Shown here: piece by piece, positions 56,664 to 64,000 of the stretch
Position numbering within the stretch: the stretch's first letter is position 1
Layout: each line of letters begins with the position of its first letter
Source of the DNA: Clostridiales bacterium
GTDB lineage: Bacteria; Bacillota; Clostridia; Saccharofermentanales; Saccharofermentanaceae
Length of the DNA stretch: 64,000 nucleotides
Assembly: GCA_017620475.1 (NCBI GenBank)
Contig: JAFZQI010000046.1
Location: 22,129 to 86,128 of the forward strand
Reading direction: 5' to 3'
Made by a program: the position numbers and the translations under genes
Notes under the pieces: model-generated
Told to the model about the DNA's origin: nothing
The model's database searches: none
Seen by the model: only the letters and a program-made list of their open reading frames with translations

Positions 56664-59637
56664 GGATAAACAAGAATGATTTGAGCTGCACATCTCCGCC
56701 CCCGCGATAGGTGAGATACAAAGATGAGCATGGGTCTGTTACGCTTGATGTAAAAGTACCCGAATATTTTTCCCATACTGTCATGAAACGTACGGGAATC
56801 GTTGTCAGGACCGGTCCGTCGATCGATGTTCTTACTTCAAAGGTCCCGTTTCCGTAGCCACGGACCCAAAGAGTGATACCGGAAGCGTTGCAAAGATCGA
56901 AATATTTGTATCCGATAGTCACACCGTCGTGAATAGCGGTGATGTATCCGGTCTCGTGATCTCCGTCTCTGCCGTCCTGGATAACACGTACAGCTCTATG
57001 CTGTCCGACATACGGATGCTCTTTGTCGTCACTCTCCGAGAAGAGATTGCAGGCGATATATGAAGGATACTCCTTCGTGTCGCGCAGCGGGCCGCCATTT
57101 AATCCACAGGAGGTCATCTCAACCTGCTTGATCGAACCATCTTCTTCGAATTTGATTTTCTCGGCACATCCCTGACGTGAATACCAGGTGTTGTTCGTGT
57201 GACGGTGATAGAAGATGTACCAATCGCCGTTGATCTCGACGATGCTGCCGTGGTTGTTGGCGCCATAGGCACTTGGTTTGTCAGCATCCTTATAGGAACC
57301 GATTCCGAGATCGCAATTGCTGATTATCACTCCTCCGTATGTAAAAGGACCTTCCGGTGAGGTGGAGGTGGCATAACAGAGTTCGTGCATTACCTGTGAG
57401 GAGTATACGAAATAGAATATGCCGTTTCTTTCACGGATCGATGGAGCTTCGAAGAACGCATGGCCTTCAAATGCAGTACCGGCTGCATACATTGTACCCG
57501 GAACGATAAATTCCGGTGCTTTTTCTATTGTGAGCATATCGGACTTCAGTACAGTGACCATTGCACCATGGCGTGAAGCGTCTGTCTGACCGCAGAAACC
57601 GGTATAGAGATAGACTTTATCACCAATTGTGATCACGCCGGGATCGAATTGCGGTTCATCACTTTCTTTGGCTCCGAGAAGAGTCCCGTCTTCATAATGA
57701 ACATGACCATAGAAACGGAATGGTCCTTGCGGGTTCTCGCTCCTGGCAACGGCGACTACGCTTTGATTGTCAAGAACATAGAACAGATAGTAAATGCCAT
57801 CCGGTCCCTGGGTAACATCCGGAGCATAAAGACAGCCTTTATTCTCCTGATTATTCGGATCGTCTGTGCGTTTAAAAGAAACGCCCTCATAACGCCAATT
57901 GCCTAAGTCGTTGACCGGCGCCGACCAGCTGACATAGTCACCCGGGCAGAAGAAGGAACAGTTAAAGTAATCATGGGAGCCGTAGATATAGAGCCGGTCA
58001 CCAAACACATACGGTTCACCATCCGGAATATACTCCCAGGAAGGAAGATACGGATTGAAAGCCTGTTTCTTCAAAGGTGCTGCAAGTGCCGCTACGCTGG
58101 CGTTCTGCCTTGGCGTCGAAGAAAGTGTTCCAAGCGTCCTGTCCGTGAGATAATCCACGAAGAAACTGATATACTCGGAATCCTGTTTTTTCGGTAAACA
58201 GCCGTCTTTTGTAAAGTGCATCTCATTTCTGTCTTCGTTAGAGTAGGGGAGCCAGGATGGCATGGCTTCTCCCGTATTATCTTCGCCGTTCGGATTCCCG
58301 TTTTTGATAAAATTCGTAATGTAATTGGTCATTCTTCTGGCGATGTCGTAGTGGCGGCCAACAAAAGGACGCCAGCAGCCGGCCAGAGTTTCAAAGAAAA
58401 ACCATAGATCTACGGAATGGAAAGTTCCGGGATCATCTTCGCCCGGGATATCCACCTCGAAACTATAATAATATCCGGGTGCACCATTCTTATCTAATGC
58501 GGCTTTGACGGAGCATTCGATTCCACGGACAACACCGTATTTGTTTCCATCAACCACTTCCTTGGCGTCCGGATAGGAAAGGAATTCGTCGGCTCTTTCA
58601 CCAAAAATATCGCGGGCCTGCTTCTCGAATGCTTCTTCGGAGTCTGCAATAAGGAAACTTTTGAATTCATCATAAGTGTTTCCGGCAAGAAGAGGTACGT
58701 TAGCCTGTTTACCCTGAAGCATGAGTTTATATGGTTCGTCCTTTAAATAGACATGGTCGATACACGGGGTGAAGAAGAACATGTTCTTCTCGCGGAACTC
58801 CGCATATTTTTCACGGATAGTAAGTGCATCGATCTTTCTGGCATCTTCGATCGTTGTTACACCGAGAGATTCAAGAAATTTCACTCCCATCTGTGCTGTT
58901 TCTTCAATCGGTTTAGGCGTGATCACGCTATCTTTGATGTACGGGCTTTCTATAATGCCCGAATAGATGATGGCTTTCTGATAAAGACCGATACTGGATT
59001 CCGAAGTCAGATGTGTCAATACCGATCCGCCACCTGCGGATTGTCCGGCAATGGTGATGTTTTTCGGATCGCCACCGAAGTTGGCGATGTTATTTACGAC
59101 CCATTTGATGCCGGCCTGCTGGTCGAGATTACCGAAATTTGCCGGTGCTTCAGGGGATTCTTGGATCAGATCAGGATGAGAAAGGAATCCTAATGCGCCA
59201 AGACGATAATTCACACTGACAACAATTACACCGCGTTTAGCAATGTTTTCACCGTTGAACTCCATCTCGCGAGGATAACCCCACTGGAAACCGCCGCCGA
59301 AAAACCATACCAGAACAGGAAGTGCATCTTTATCGGTTTTGGCAGGAGTCCAGACATTGAGGTACAGGCAATCCTCATCCATTTCGATATCTTTATCAAC
59401 ATGCCATTCCCGACAGTAGATATCCGTGCCTACACCGGGCTGGTCCTGTACGGAGATCGGAGCAAATTTGCTGCACTCGCGTACACCTTCCCAGTTCGGG
59501 CAGGGCTGAGGTGCGCGCCAGCGGTTTTCGCCGACAGGCGGGGCGGCGAACGGAATTCCCTTAAATACGGAAATCCTGGTGTTGTTTCCCTGAAAACCCC
59601 GTACAAGGCCATTGGCAGTTGAAACGAGTTTGAGCAT
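56656..59637 (-). CDS. Carboxylesterase / GH43 glycosidase / CBM6-like fusion
   Basis: A 993-residue three-part enzyme. Residues 1-500 are a type B carboxylesterase: oxyanion region FFGGGFQWG, nucleophile Ser200 in GQSAGGGS, and a late His in FHSVDLWF. Residues about 535-835 are a five-bladed GH43 domain of arabinofuranosidase/xylosidase type, with Asp in IPDGEPY, Asp in YAPDVTQ and Glu in FFEAPSI. The last 130 residues look like a CBM6-type beta-sandwich. No signal peptide is present, so it works in the cytoplasm, probably removing acetyl or feruloyl groups and arabinose or xylose from imported oligosaccharides. AAGGAGG lies 6 bases before the ATG at 59637; the frame's longer N terminus is unlikely. 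Confidence 0.88.
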   Translation of the reverse strand: MLKLVSTANGLVRGFQGNNTRISVFKGIPFAAPPVGENRWRAPQPCPNWEGVRECSKFAPISVQDQPGVGTDIYCREWHVDKDIEMDEDCLYLNVWTPAKTDKDALPVLVWFFGGGFQWGYPREMEFNGENIAKRGVIVVSVNYRLGALGFLSHPDLIQESPEAPANFGNLDQQAGIKWVVNNIANFGGDPKNITIAGQSAGGGSVLTHLTSESSIGLYQKAIIYSGIIESPYIKDSVITPKPIEETAQMGVKFLESLGVTTIEDARKIDALTIREKYAEFREKNMFFFTPCIDHVYLKDEPYKLMLQGKQANVPLLAGNTYDEFKSFLIADSEEAFEKQARDIFGERADEFLSYPDAKEVVDGNKYGVVRGIECSVKAALDKNGAPGYYYSFEVDIPGEDDPGTFHSVDLWFFFETLAGCWRPFVGRHYDIARRMTNYITNFIKNGNPNGEDNTGEAMPSWLPYSNEDRNEMHFTKDGCLPKKQDSEYISFFVDYLTDRTLGTLSSTPRQNASVAALAAPLKKQAFNPYLPSWEYIPDGEPYVFGDRLYIYGSHDYFNCSFFCPGDYVSWSAPVNDLGNWRYEGVSFKRTDDPNNQENKGCLYAPDVTQGPDGIYYLFYVLDNQSVVAVARSENPQGPFRFYGHVHYEDGTLLGAKESDEPQFDPGVITIGDKVYLYTGFCGQTDASRHGAMVTVLKSDMLTIEKAPEFIVPGTMYAAGTAFEGHAFFEAPSIRERNGIFYFVYSSQVMHELCYATSTSPEGPFTYGGVIISNCDLGIGSYKDADKPSAYGANNHGSIVEINGDWYIFYHRHTNNTWYSRQGCAEKIKFEEDGSIKQVEMTSCGLNGGPLRDTKEYPSYIACNLFSESDDKEHPYVGQHRAVRVIQDGRDGDHETGYITAIHDGVTIGYKYFDLCNASGITLWVRGYGNGTFEVRTSIDGPVLTTIPVRFMTVWEKYSGTFTSSVTDPCSSLYLTYRGGGDVQLKSFLFIHE

Positions 59638-59638
59638 A

Positions 59639-60601
59639 TTATTCCTCCTTGTTCGCATCGTCGCCTTCGGGTGATGCATGTCTGTTGATATAATAGATCT
59701 TCATGTTAATATTCTGACTGTAATCTCCGAAATCCTCACCGAAAAGTGTGAGACCACCACAGTTTGCCGTATCTTTCGGTACGGCAAATGTCAGGTCTAT
59801 CGACGAATTATAATCAATGCCCAGATCGGATAATGTTGTGTCACCGATCTTATGAGTACCATCAATAAACGTTCCCTTATCATTGATCAATAATGTCTTT
59901 AAAAGACCGTACTGGTTTAGCGGAGCCGGCCACCAGGATGGGGAGATCAAGCCTTTACGGTCTCCGAAATCTCCAGGACTAACCCAGCTCCCGAGAAGGA
60001 TACCATTAATATAGAAATATATATCACTTGGGTAATCATTATTGTAGGATGGGCATTCTGATGATATTTCAAACGAGATCTGGATCTCGCGTGGAATCTG
60101 TCCCGCGCGAAGACGATTCGGAAGATTATAGGTGATTGAACCGTAACCCAGCCAGAGAATGCCGGCTTTGAACCGTTCAGGATAAGAGAATACTCTTGGA
60201 TCATCCAGTTCACCGATGATTTCTTTAGGTGTGCAAATTCCGCATGTCGGATGAATCTCACAATTCGTAAACTGGCCGACTCCTATGCTGTCTTCATAGC
60301 AGGGAAGAGGATTCTCTTTAGCATGGTTAAACATATCAATGATGATACGGTCGTGAACGGGAAGAATGATCTTGGAAATGCCACGCTTTCCGGATGTGGT
60401 TCTTACCGTGACAAGACCTGCGCTCTCAAGTTTGCTGATATGAAGAGTAATTGCACTGTTCGTCACACCAAGGATATTCGCCAGATCATTCATACTGAGA
60501 TTATTATTCTCATAGATCAATTCCATGATTTGAATACGAGCACTCGTACTTAAGGCTTTAAATACTTCTGCGGCTTCATTAAGAGAATGAATACAAAGCA
60601 T
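59639..60601 (-). CDS. ArsR-type regulator with C-terminal beta-sandwich domain
   Basis: The 320-residue protein has an N-terminal ArsR-type winged helix (about 10-85: ALSTSARIQIMELI and LGVTNSAITLHISKLESAGLV), then a Cys cluster CEIHPTCGIC around 113-122, and a C-terminal part of about 190 residues that looks like a beta-sandwich. Such proteins (COG4189-like) sit beside sugar-hydrolase genes in Clostridia and likely sense a sugar. Here the stop codon almost touches the esterase-GH43 start, so both are one operon, and GH51 diverges. The Cys cluster might bind metal; that is inference. Confidence 0.83.
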   Translation of the reverse strand: MLCIHSLNEAAEVFKALSTSARIQIMELIYENNNLSMNDLANILGVTNSAITLHISKLESAGLVTVRTTSGKRGISKIILPVHDRIIIDMFNHAKENPLPCYEDSIGVGQFTNCEIHPTCGICTPKEIIGELDDPRVFSYPERFKAGILWLGYGSITYNLPNRLRAGQIPREIQISFEISSECPSYNNDYPSDIYFYINGILLGSWVSPGDFGDRKGLISPSWWPAPLNQYGLLKTLLINDKGTFIDGTHKIGDTTLSDLGIDYNSSIDLTFAVPKDTANCGGLTLFGEDFGDYSQNINMKIYYINRHASPEGDDANKEE

Positions 60602-60620
60602 GTGATCGCTCCTTGGATGA

Positions 60621-60695
60621 TTAGTTCACAATGGAATGAAGTGTTTACTATAACACTATACTTATGATAGTTTAGTTCAGTTTTTACTTCAACAT
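60621..60695 (-). promoter_or_regulatory. Candidate promoter and operator of the ArsR-type regulator
   Basis: On the minus strand TTGAAG (60694-60689) is followed after 17 bases by TATCAT, with two more TATAGT copies beyond. The octamer TTAGTTCA occurs twice on the plus strand, at 60621-60628 and 60672-60679, flanking this region. They may be operator sites. Confidence 0.4.
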
Positions 60696-60747
60696 GAAAA
60701 AGTCTAGGTCAACACCCCCAAAACTGCACATTCCATCGAAGTTGTTA

Positions 60748-60794
60748 TTGATTTTTACTTTTTTCTCATGTAATTTAATCACAGATAAATCTGT
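60748..60794 (+). promoter_or_regulatory. Candidate GH51 promoter with inverted repeat at the start point
   Basis: TTGATT (60748-60753), 17 bases and TAATTT (60771-60776). An inverted repeat ACAGAT-AA-ATCTGT (60781-60794) covers the predicted transcription start, where a repressor could bind. Confidence 0.45.
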
Positions 60795-60857
60795 AGTGTT
60801 TAAGTGTCGGGTGAAATGAAATCGTTTTTTGCTTGAGCGGACACAGAAGGAGCGTTT

Positions 60858-62372
60858 ATGTATAAACTGATCATTGATCCCCACAAAGAGCTTGGGCACA
60901 TTCAGCCGGAGATCCAGGGACATTTTTCAGAACACCTGGGACGTTGCATTTATGGCGGTGTTTTTGTAGGCGAGAAGTCGGAAATACCCAATGTTAACGG
61001 TATGCGAAAGGATGTTGTTGAAGCGCTTAAAGAAATCAGGATCCCTGTTCTTCGTTGGCCGGGTGGCTGTTTTGCAGACGAATATCATTGGAAGGACGGT
61101 ATCGGTGATAAGTCTCAAAGAAAGAAAATGATCAATACAAACTGGGGCGGAGTGGTTGAAGACAACAGCTTTGGCACACATGAGTACATGGAGTTGTGCC
61201 GTCAGTTAGGCTGTAAGACATATGTCAACGGTAATGTCGGATCAGGTACGGTCCAGGAGATGAGCGAATGGGTCGAATATATGACCTTTGACGGTGTTTC
61301 TCCGATGGCTGAACTTCGAAAGAAAAACGGAAGTGCTGATCCCTGGAGAGTTAACTATTTCGGTATAGGAAATGAGAACTGGGGATGCGGAGGCAATATG
61401 CTTCCCGAGTACTATGCAAACCTTTTCAGAAGGTATCAGTCTTATGTGAAAATTTATGATCCGGAAAAACCGATCAAAAAAATTGCCTGCGGACCGAATG
61501 CACAGGATTATGAATGGACGGAAACCGTTCTGCAGCAATGTCATAAACTATCGGGTTCCTGGAATAATGCACATGGGTTTATGGACGGAATATCCCTTCA
61601 TTACTATACTCTTCCGTATGATTGGGCAAAGAAAGGTGCTGCGACAGGCTTTAACCTCAACGAGTGGTATATGACTCTCAGCAAAACGCTGTTTATGGAA
61701 GAACTGGTTAGCAAACATTCTGAAATCATCGATAGGTTTGATCCTGATCACAATATCGGTTTGATCGTAGATGAGTGGGGGACCTGGTACGATGTTGAAG
61801 AGGGCACGAATCCCGGATTCCTGTATCAGCAGAACACCATGCGTGATGCATTGGTAGCTTCGATCAATCTTAATATCTTCAATAAACACTGTGACCGCGT
61901 AAAGATGGCAAACATTGCTCAGCTGGTCAATGTACTTCAGTCGGTTCTCCTGACAGAAGGCGATCAAATGATCAAAACGCCGACTTACTTCGTTTTCGAT
62001 ATGTATAAGTATCATCAGGATGCCACGCTGATCAAAAGCTCCGTGGAAACAACGACTATCGGAAAAGAAGAGGAGTTCATGGTACCGAACCTTCATGAGT
62101 CGTGTTCGAAAGACAAAGATGGTAAATACCATATCACGATCTCTAATCTCTCCGCGGAGGAGTCGTATGAGGTATGTGCATGCATGCAGGAAAACAAGAT
62201 CGAATCCGCAAAGGCTGAGATCCTTACTGGAAAGATGGATGATAAGAATACTTTTGAAGAGCCCGATCGTATTAAGAAAACTGATTTTGATTCTTTAAGC
62301 ATTGAAGGTGATTCGATCCGGTTTACGATCCCTCAGAACAGTGTGATGCATATCGAGGTTTCTCTTGGATGA
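60858..62372 (+). CDS. Alpha-L-arabinofuranosidase, GH51
   Basis: Releases terminal L-arabinose from arabinoxylan or arabinan oligosaccharides. The 504-residue protein has a (beta/alpha)8 barrel with RWPGGCFADEYHWKDGIG, the acid/base Glu173 in GIGNENWGCGG, and the nucleophile Glu306 in IVDEWGTWY, then a C-terminal beta domain. Length is standard for family 51. There is no signal peptide. GAAGGAG is just upstream of the ATG. The DUF6171 gene overlaps its last 4 bases, and a sugar kinase follows, which together suggest L-arabinose catabolism. Confidence 0.95.
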   Translation: MYKLIIDPHKELGHIQPEIQGHFSEHLGRCIYGGVFVGEKSEIPNVNGMRKDVVEALKEIRIPVLRWPGGCFADEYHWKDGIGDKSQRKKMINTNWGGVVEDNSFGTHEYMELCRQLGCKTYVNGNVGSGTVQEMSEWVEYMTFDGVSPMAELRKKNGSADPWRVNYFGIGNENWGCGGNMLPEYYANLFRRYQSYVKIYDPEKPIKKIACGPNAQDYEWTETVLQQCHKLSGSWNNAHGFMDGISLHYYTLPYDWAKKGAATGFNLNEWYMTLSKTLFMEELVSKHSEIIDRFDPDHNIGLIVDEWGTWYDVEEGTNPGFLYQQNTMRDALVASINLNIFNKHCDRVKMANIAQLVNVLQSVLLTEGDQMIKTPTYFVFDMYKYHQDATLIKSSVETTTIGKEEEFMVPNLHESCSKDKDGKYHITISNLSAEESYEVCACMQENKIESAKAEILTGKMDDKNTFEEPDRIKKTDFDSLSIEGDSIRFTIPQNSVMHIEVSLG

Positions 62373-62623
62373 ATGATGCTACGAAGCCCTGCCGGCGCTG
62401 CCTTTTATCGGATCTTGGCGATCACCCGTCCAGGGAAGCAGTTTTAAAAGGGATCTCCGCGATCCGTGACAAGGACCGGGCGGATGAAAAAGTTTATCAT
62501 GATCGGTTAAAAATCTGCCGTTCTTGTGATAATTTATTAAGTGGAACGTGTCTTTCGTGCGGTTGTTATGTGGAGATACGTGCAGCGGTTATATCCGGCC
62601 GCTGTCCAATGAAAAAATGGTGA
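62369..62623 (+). CDS. DUF6171-like Cys-rich protein
   Basis: The 84-residue protein has an N-terminal PCRRCLLSDLG segment and a C-terminal set of Cys in ICRSCDNLLSGTCLSCGCYVEIRAA and CPMKKW. With about eight Cys in pairs it probably binds zinc or an iron-sulfur cluster. I associate this arrangement with DUF6171, of unknown function. The ATG overlaps the GH51 stop codon (ATGA), and the sugar kinase starts 10 bases after it. Confidence 0.75.
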   Translation: MNDATKPCRRCLLSDLGDHPSREAVLKGISAIRDKDRADEKVYHDRLKICRSCDNLLSGTCLSCGCYVEIRAAVISGRCPMKKW

Positions 62624-62633
62624 GGTGAGAAAG

Positions 62634-64000
62634 ATGGATGCAAAGAATTTGATTGAAGAAGGGAAAAGTGTACTGGGAATTGAATTCGGTTCTACCCGTA
62701 TCAAGGCAGTCATTGTTGATGATAAAGGAAACCCGATCGCTTCAGGAAGCAAAGAATGGGAGAATGAGCTTCTTGACGGTGTATGGACATATTCGGAGAA
62801 GGCGATTTGGGATGGCCTGTCTGAATGCTATTCTGATCTTAAGAAAAATGTGAAAGACCAGTACGGCATTACGATCAAAAAGTATGCTGCCATCGGTTTT
62901 TCCGCGATGATGCACGGTTATCTTCCGTTTGATGAAAATGACAAACTCCTGGTTCCTTTCAGAACATGGAGAAATACGATCACGGAAGAGGCTGCTGACA
63001 AACTGACTGAAGCGCTGAACTTCAATATTCCTCAGAGATGGAGCATCTCCCATCTTTATCAGGCGATTCTAAACGGCGAATATCATGTTCCCTCAATCCG
63101 CCACTTTACCACGCTTGCAGGATATGTGCATTTTAAGCTTTCCGGTCGAAAAGTACTTGGTGTTGGCGATGCTTCCGGTATGTTCCCGATCGATTCCAAG
63201 ACAGGAACCTACGATGAGAAGATGCTTGATACATTCTCTTCACTTATCGCTGATAACGGTTTCCCGTGGACGATCCGTGAGATCCTGCCTGAAGTTCTTT
63301 CCGCAGGTGAGAATGCCGGATCACTTACAGAAGAAGGAGCGAAACTCCTCGATGCAGAAGGCGATCTTATCGCAGGTATCCCGATGTGCCCGCCGGAAGG
63401 AGACGCAGGAACCGGTATGGTTGCAACTAATTCTGTTCTTGTAGAAACCGGTAATATTTCGGCAGGAACTTCCGTATTTGCAATGATCGTTCTCAAGGAA
63501 AATATGAAGAATCTGCATAAAGAGATCGATATGGTGACGACTCCGACAGGTGATCCGGTTGCCATGGTTCACTGCAATAACTGTACATCTGAAATCAATG
63601 CCTGGGTCCGCATTTTTGATGAATTCGGGAAACTGATGGGTAAGGATTTCGATCGCGCAGAGCTTTTCGAGAAGCTTTATAGTGTCGCTCTTGATGGCGA
63701 GAAGGATTGTGGCGGACTTGTTTCATACAACTATTTTTCCGGTGAACCGGTAACCGGTTTCTCGAAGGGATGCCCGCTTTTTGTCCGGTCCGCAGAAGAT
63801 TCTTTCACTCTTCCGAACTTCATGAGAATGCATCTTTATTCTGCTCTCGCATCCCTTAAGGTTGGCCTGGATATTCTGACAGTCGATGAGAAAGTTACCG
63901 TGAAAAAGATGTATGGCCATGGTGGTTTCTTCAAGACTCCTAAGGCCGGTCAGACCATTGCTTCGGCGGCAATCGGTTCTCCCGTCTGCGTCATGGAGAC
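62634..64000 (+). CDS. FGGY-family carbohydrate kinase, 3' end cut by window
   Basis: The frame from the ATG at 62634 stays open for 455 codons to the window end. The start LGIEFGSTRIKAVIVDDKG is the phosphate-1 motif of the FGGY fold; GFSAMMHGY, the FRTWRN segment, and GDAGTGMVATN further on fit a pentulose kinase. By context beside an arabinofuranosidase, L-ribulokinase or xylulokinase is likely, but the substrate is not shown by sequence. GAGGTGAGAAAG lies just before the start. No terminator separates it from GH51. Confidence 0.85.
   Translation, partial: MDAKNLIEEGKSVLGIEFGSTRIKAVIVDDKGNPIASGSKEWENELLDGVWTYSEKAIWDGLSECYSDLKKNVKDQYGITIKKYAAIGFSAMMHGYLPFDENDKLLVPFRTWRNTITEEAADKLTEALNFNIPQRWSISHLYQAILNGEYHVPSIRHFTTLAGYVHFKLSGRKVLGVGDASGMFPIDSKTGTYDEKMLDTFSSLIADNGFPWTIREILPEVLSAGENAGSLTEEGAKLLDAEGDLIAGIPMCPPEGDAGTGMVATNSVLVETGNISAGTSVFAMIVLKENMKNLHKEIDMVTTPTGDPVAMVHCNNCTSEINAWVRIFDEFGKLMGKDFDRAELFEKLYSVALDGEKDCGGLVSYNYFSGEPVTGFSKGCPLFVRSAEDSFTLPNFMRMHLYSALASLKVGLDILTVDEKVTVKKMYGHGGFFKTPKAGQTIASAAIGSPVCVME

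Noticed and set aside
1..64000. CRISPR arrays, insertion sequences, prophage or integrase genes
   Set aside because: I saw no regularly spaced repeats, transposase or phage structural gene. RadC and the XPD-type helicase are not enough to suggest a mobile element.

Overview
The window reads as a chromosome segment of a Gram-positive-type anaerobe of the Bacillota (class Clostridia). Supporting this are RNase Y, YmdB, RqcH, PgpH-type c-di-AMP phosphodiesterase, meso-diaminopimelate dehydrogenase, a DUF5688 protein, strong AGGAGG-type ribosome sites, frequent TTG/GTG starts and cytosolic plant-fibre enzymes. Genus cannot be named from the sequence alone. Almost all of it is ordinary chromosomal backbone: I see no prophage, insertion sequence, CRISPR array or integrase.

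Layout. 1-6.5 kb: ruvB and queH run rightward and converge on a leftward operon of two tandem PRPP synthetase-like genes, a small membrane protein and rqcH. 6.6-12.7 kb: engB, comEC, holA, an NADP isocitrate dehydrogenase and a small SEC-C protein. 12.7-19.6 kb: radC behind a leader that looks like an attenuator, then DUF5688-mreC-mreD-pbp2 (no mreB), a methylglyoxal-synthase-like protein that lacks the catalytic residues, and a glyoxalase-II-like hydrolase. 19.6-22.4 kb: an orphan set of TadE/DUF5702 pseudopilin-like genes. 22.4-31.3 kb: yerC-secA-pnp-ahcY-mtaD (protein export plus S-adenosylhomocysteine recycling), tRNA-Arg and a pncA-pncB NAD-salvage pair.

31.3-39.6 kb, leftward: a lipoprotein, then a seven-gene operon that is the most interesting locus. 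It holds a small TM1266-type regulator, a FecCD-type permease, an ABC ATPase carrying a second TM1266-like domain at its C terminus, a NifH-like iron protein, two nitrogenase-component-1-like subunits and a substrate-binding lipoprotein. No NifB, NifEN or other nitrogenase maturation gene is present, so this looks like a nitrogenase-like reductase tied to uptake of a metal chelate or tetrapyrrole, of unassigned function.

39.6-54.9 kb: tRNA-Thr, a solute-binding-type lipoprotein, a GNAT-methylguanine methyltransferase fusion, a flavin reductase, and a long RNA/ribosome operon rny-ymdB-lspA-rluD-phoH-pgpH-ybeY::era-recO in which YbeY and Era are one polypeptide. A leftward PD-(D/E)XK/XPD-type helicase follows. 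55-64 kb: ddh, tRNA-Leu, a 72-residue protein, and an arabinoxylan locus (a leftward ArsR-type regulator and esterase-GH43-CBM6 fusion; rightward GH51 arabinofuranosidase, DUF6171 protein and an FGGY sugar kinase cut by the window end). The absence of signal peptides on these enzymes suggests imported, esterified arabino-xylo-oligosaccharides are broken down in the cytoplasm.

The only gene-free stretches over 300 bases are 39513-39868 and 55996-56312. Both are explained by a tRNA gene plus promoters and terminators. All functional assignments come from reading motifs by eye; no database search was possible.
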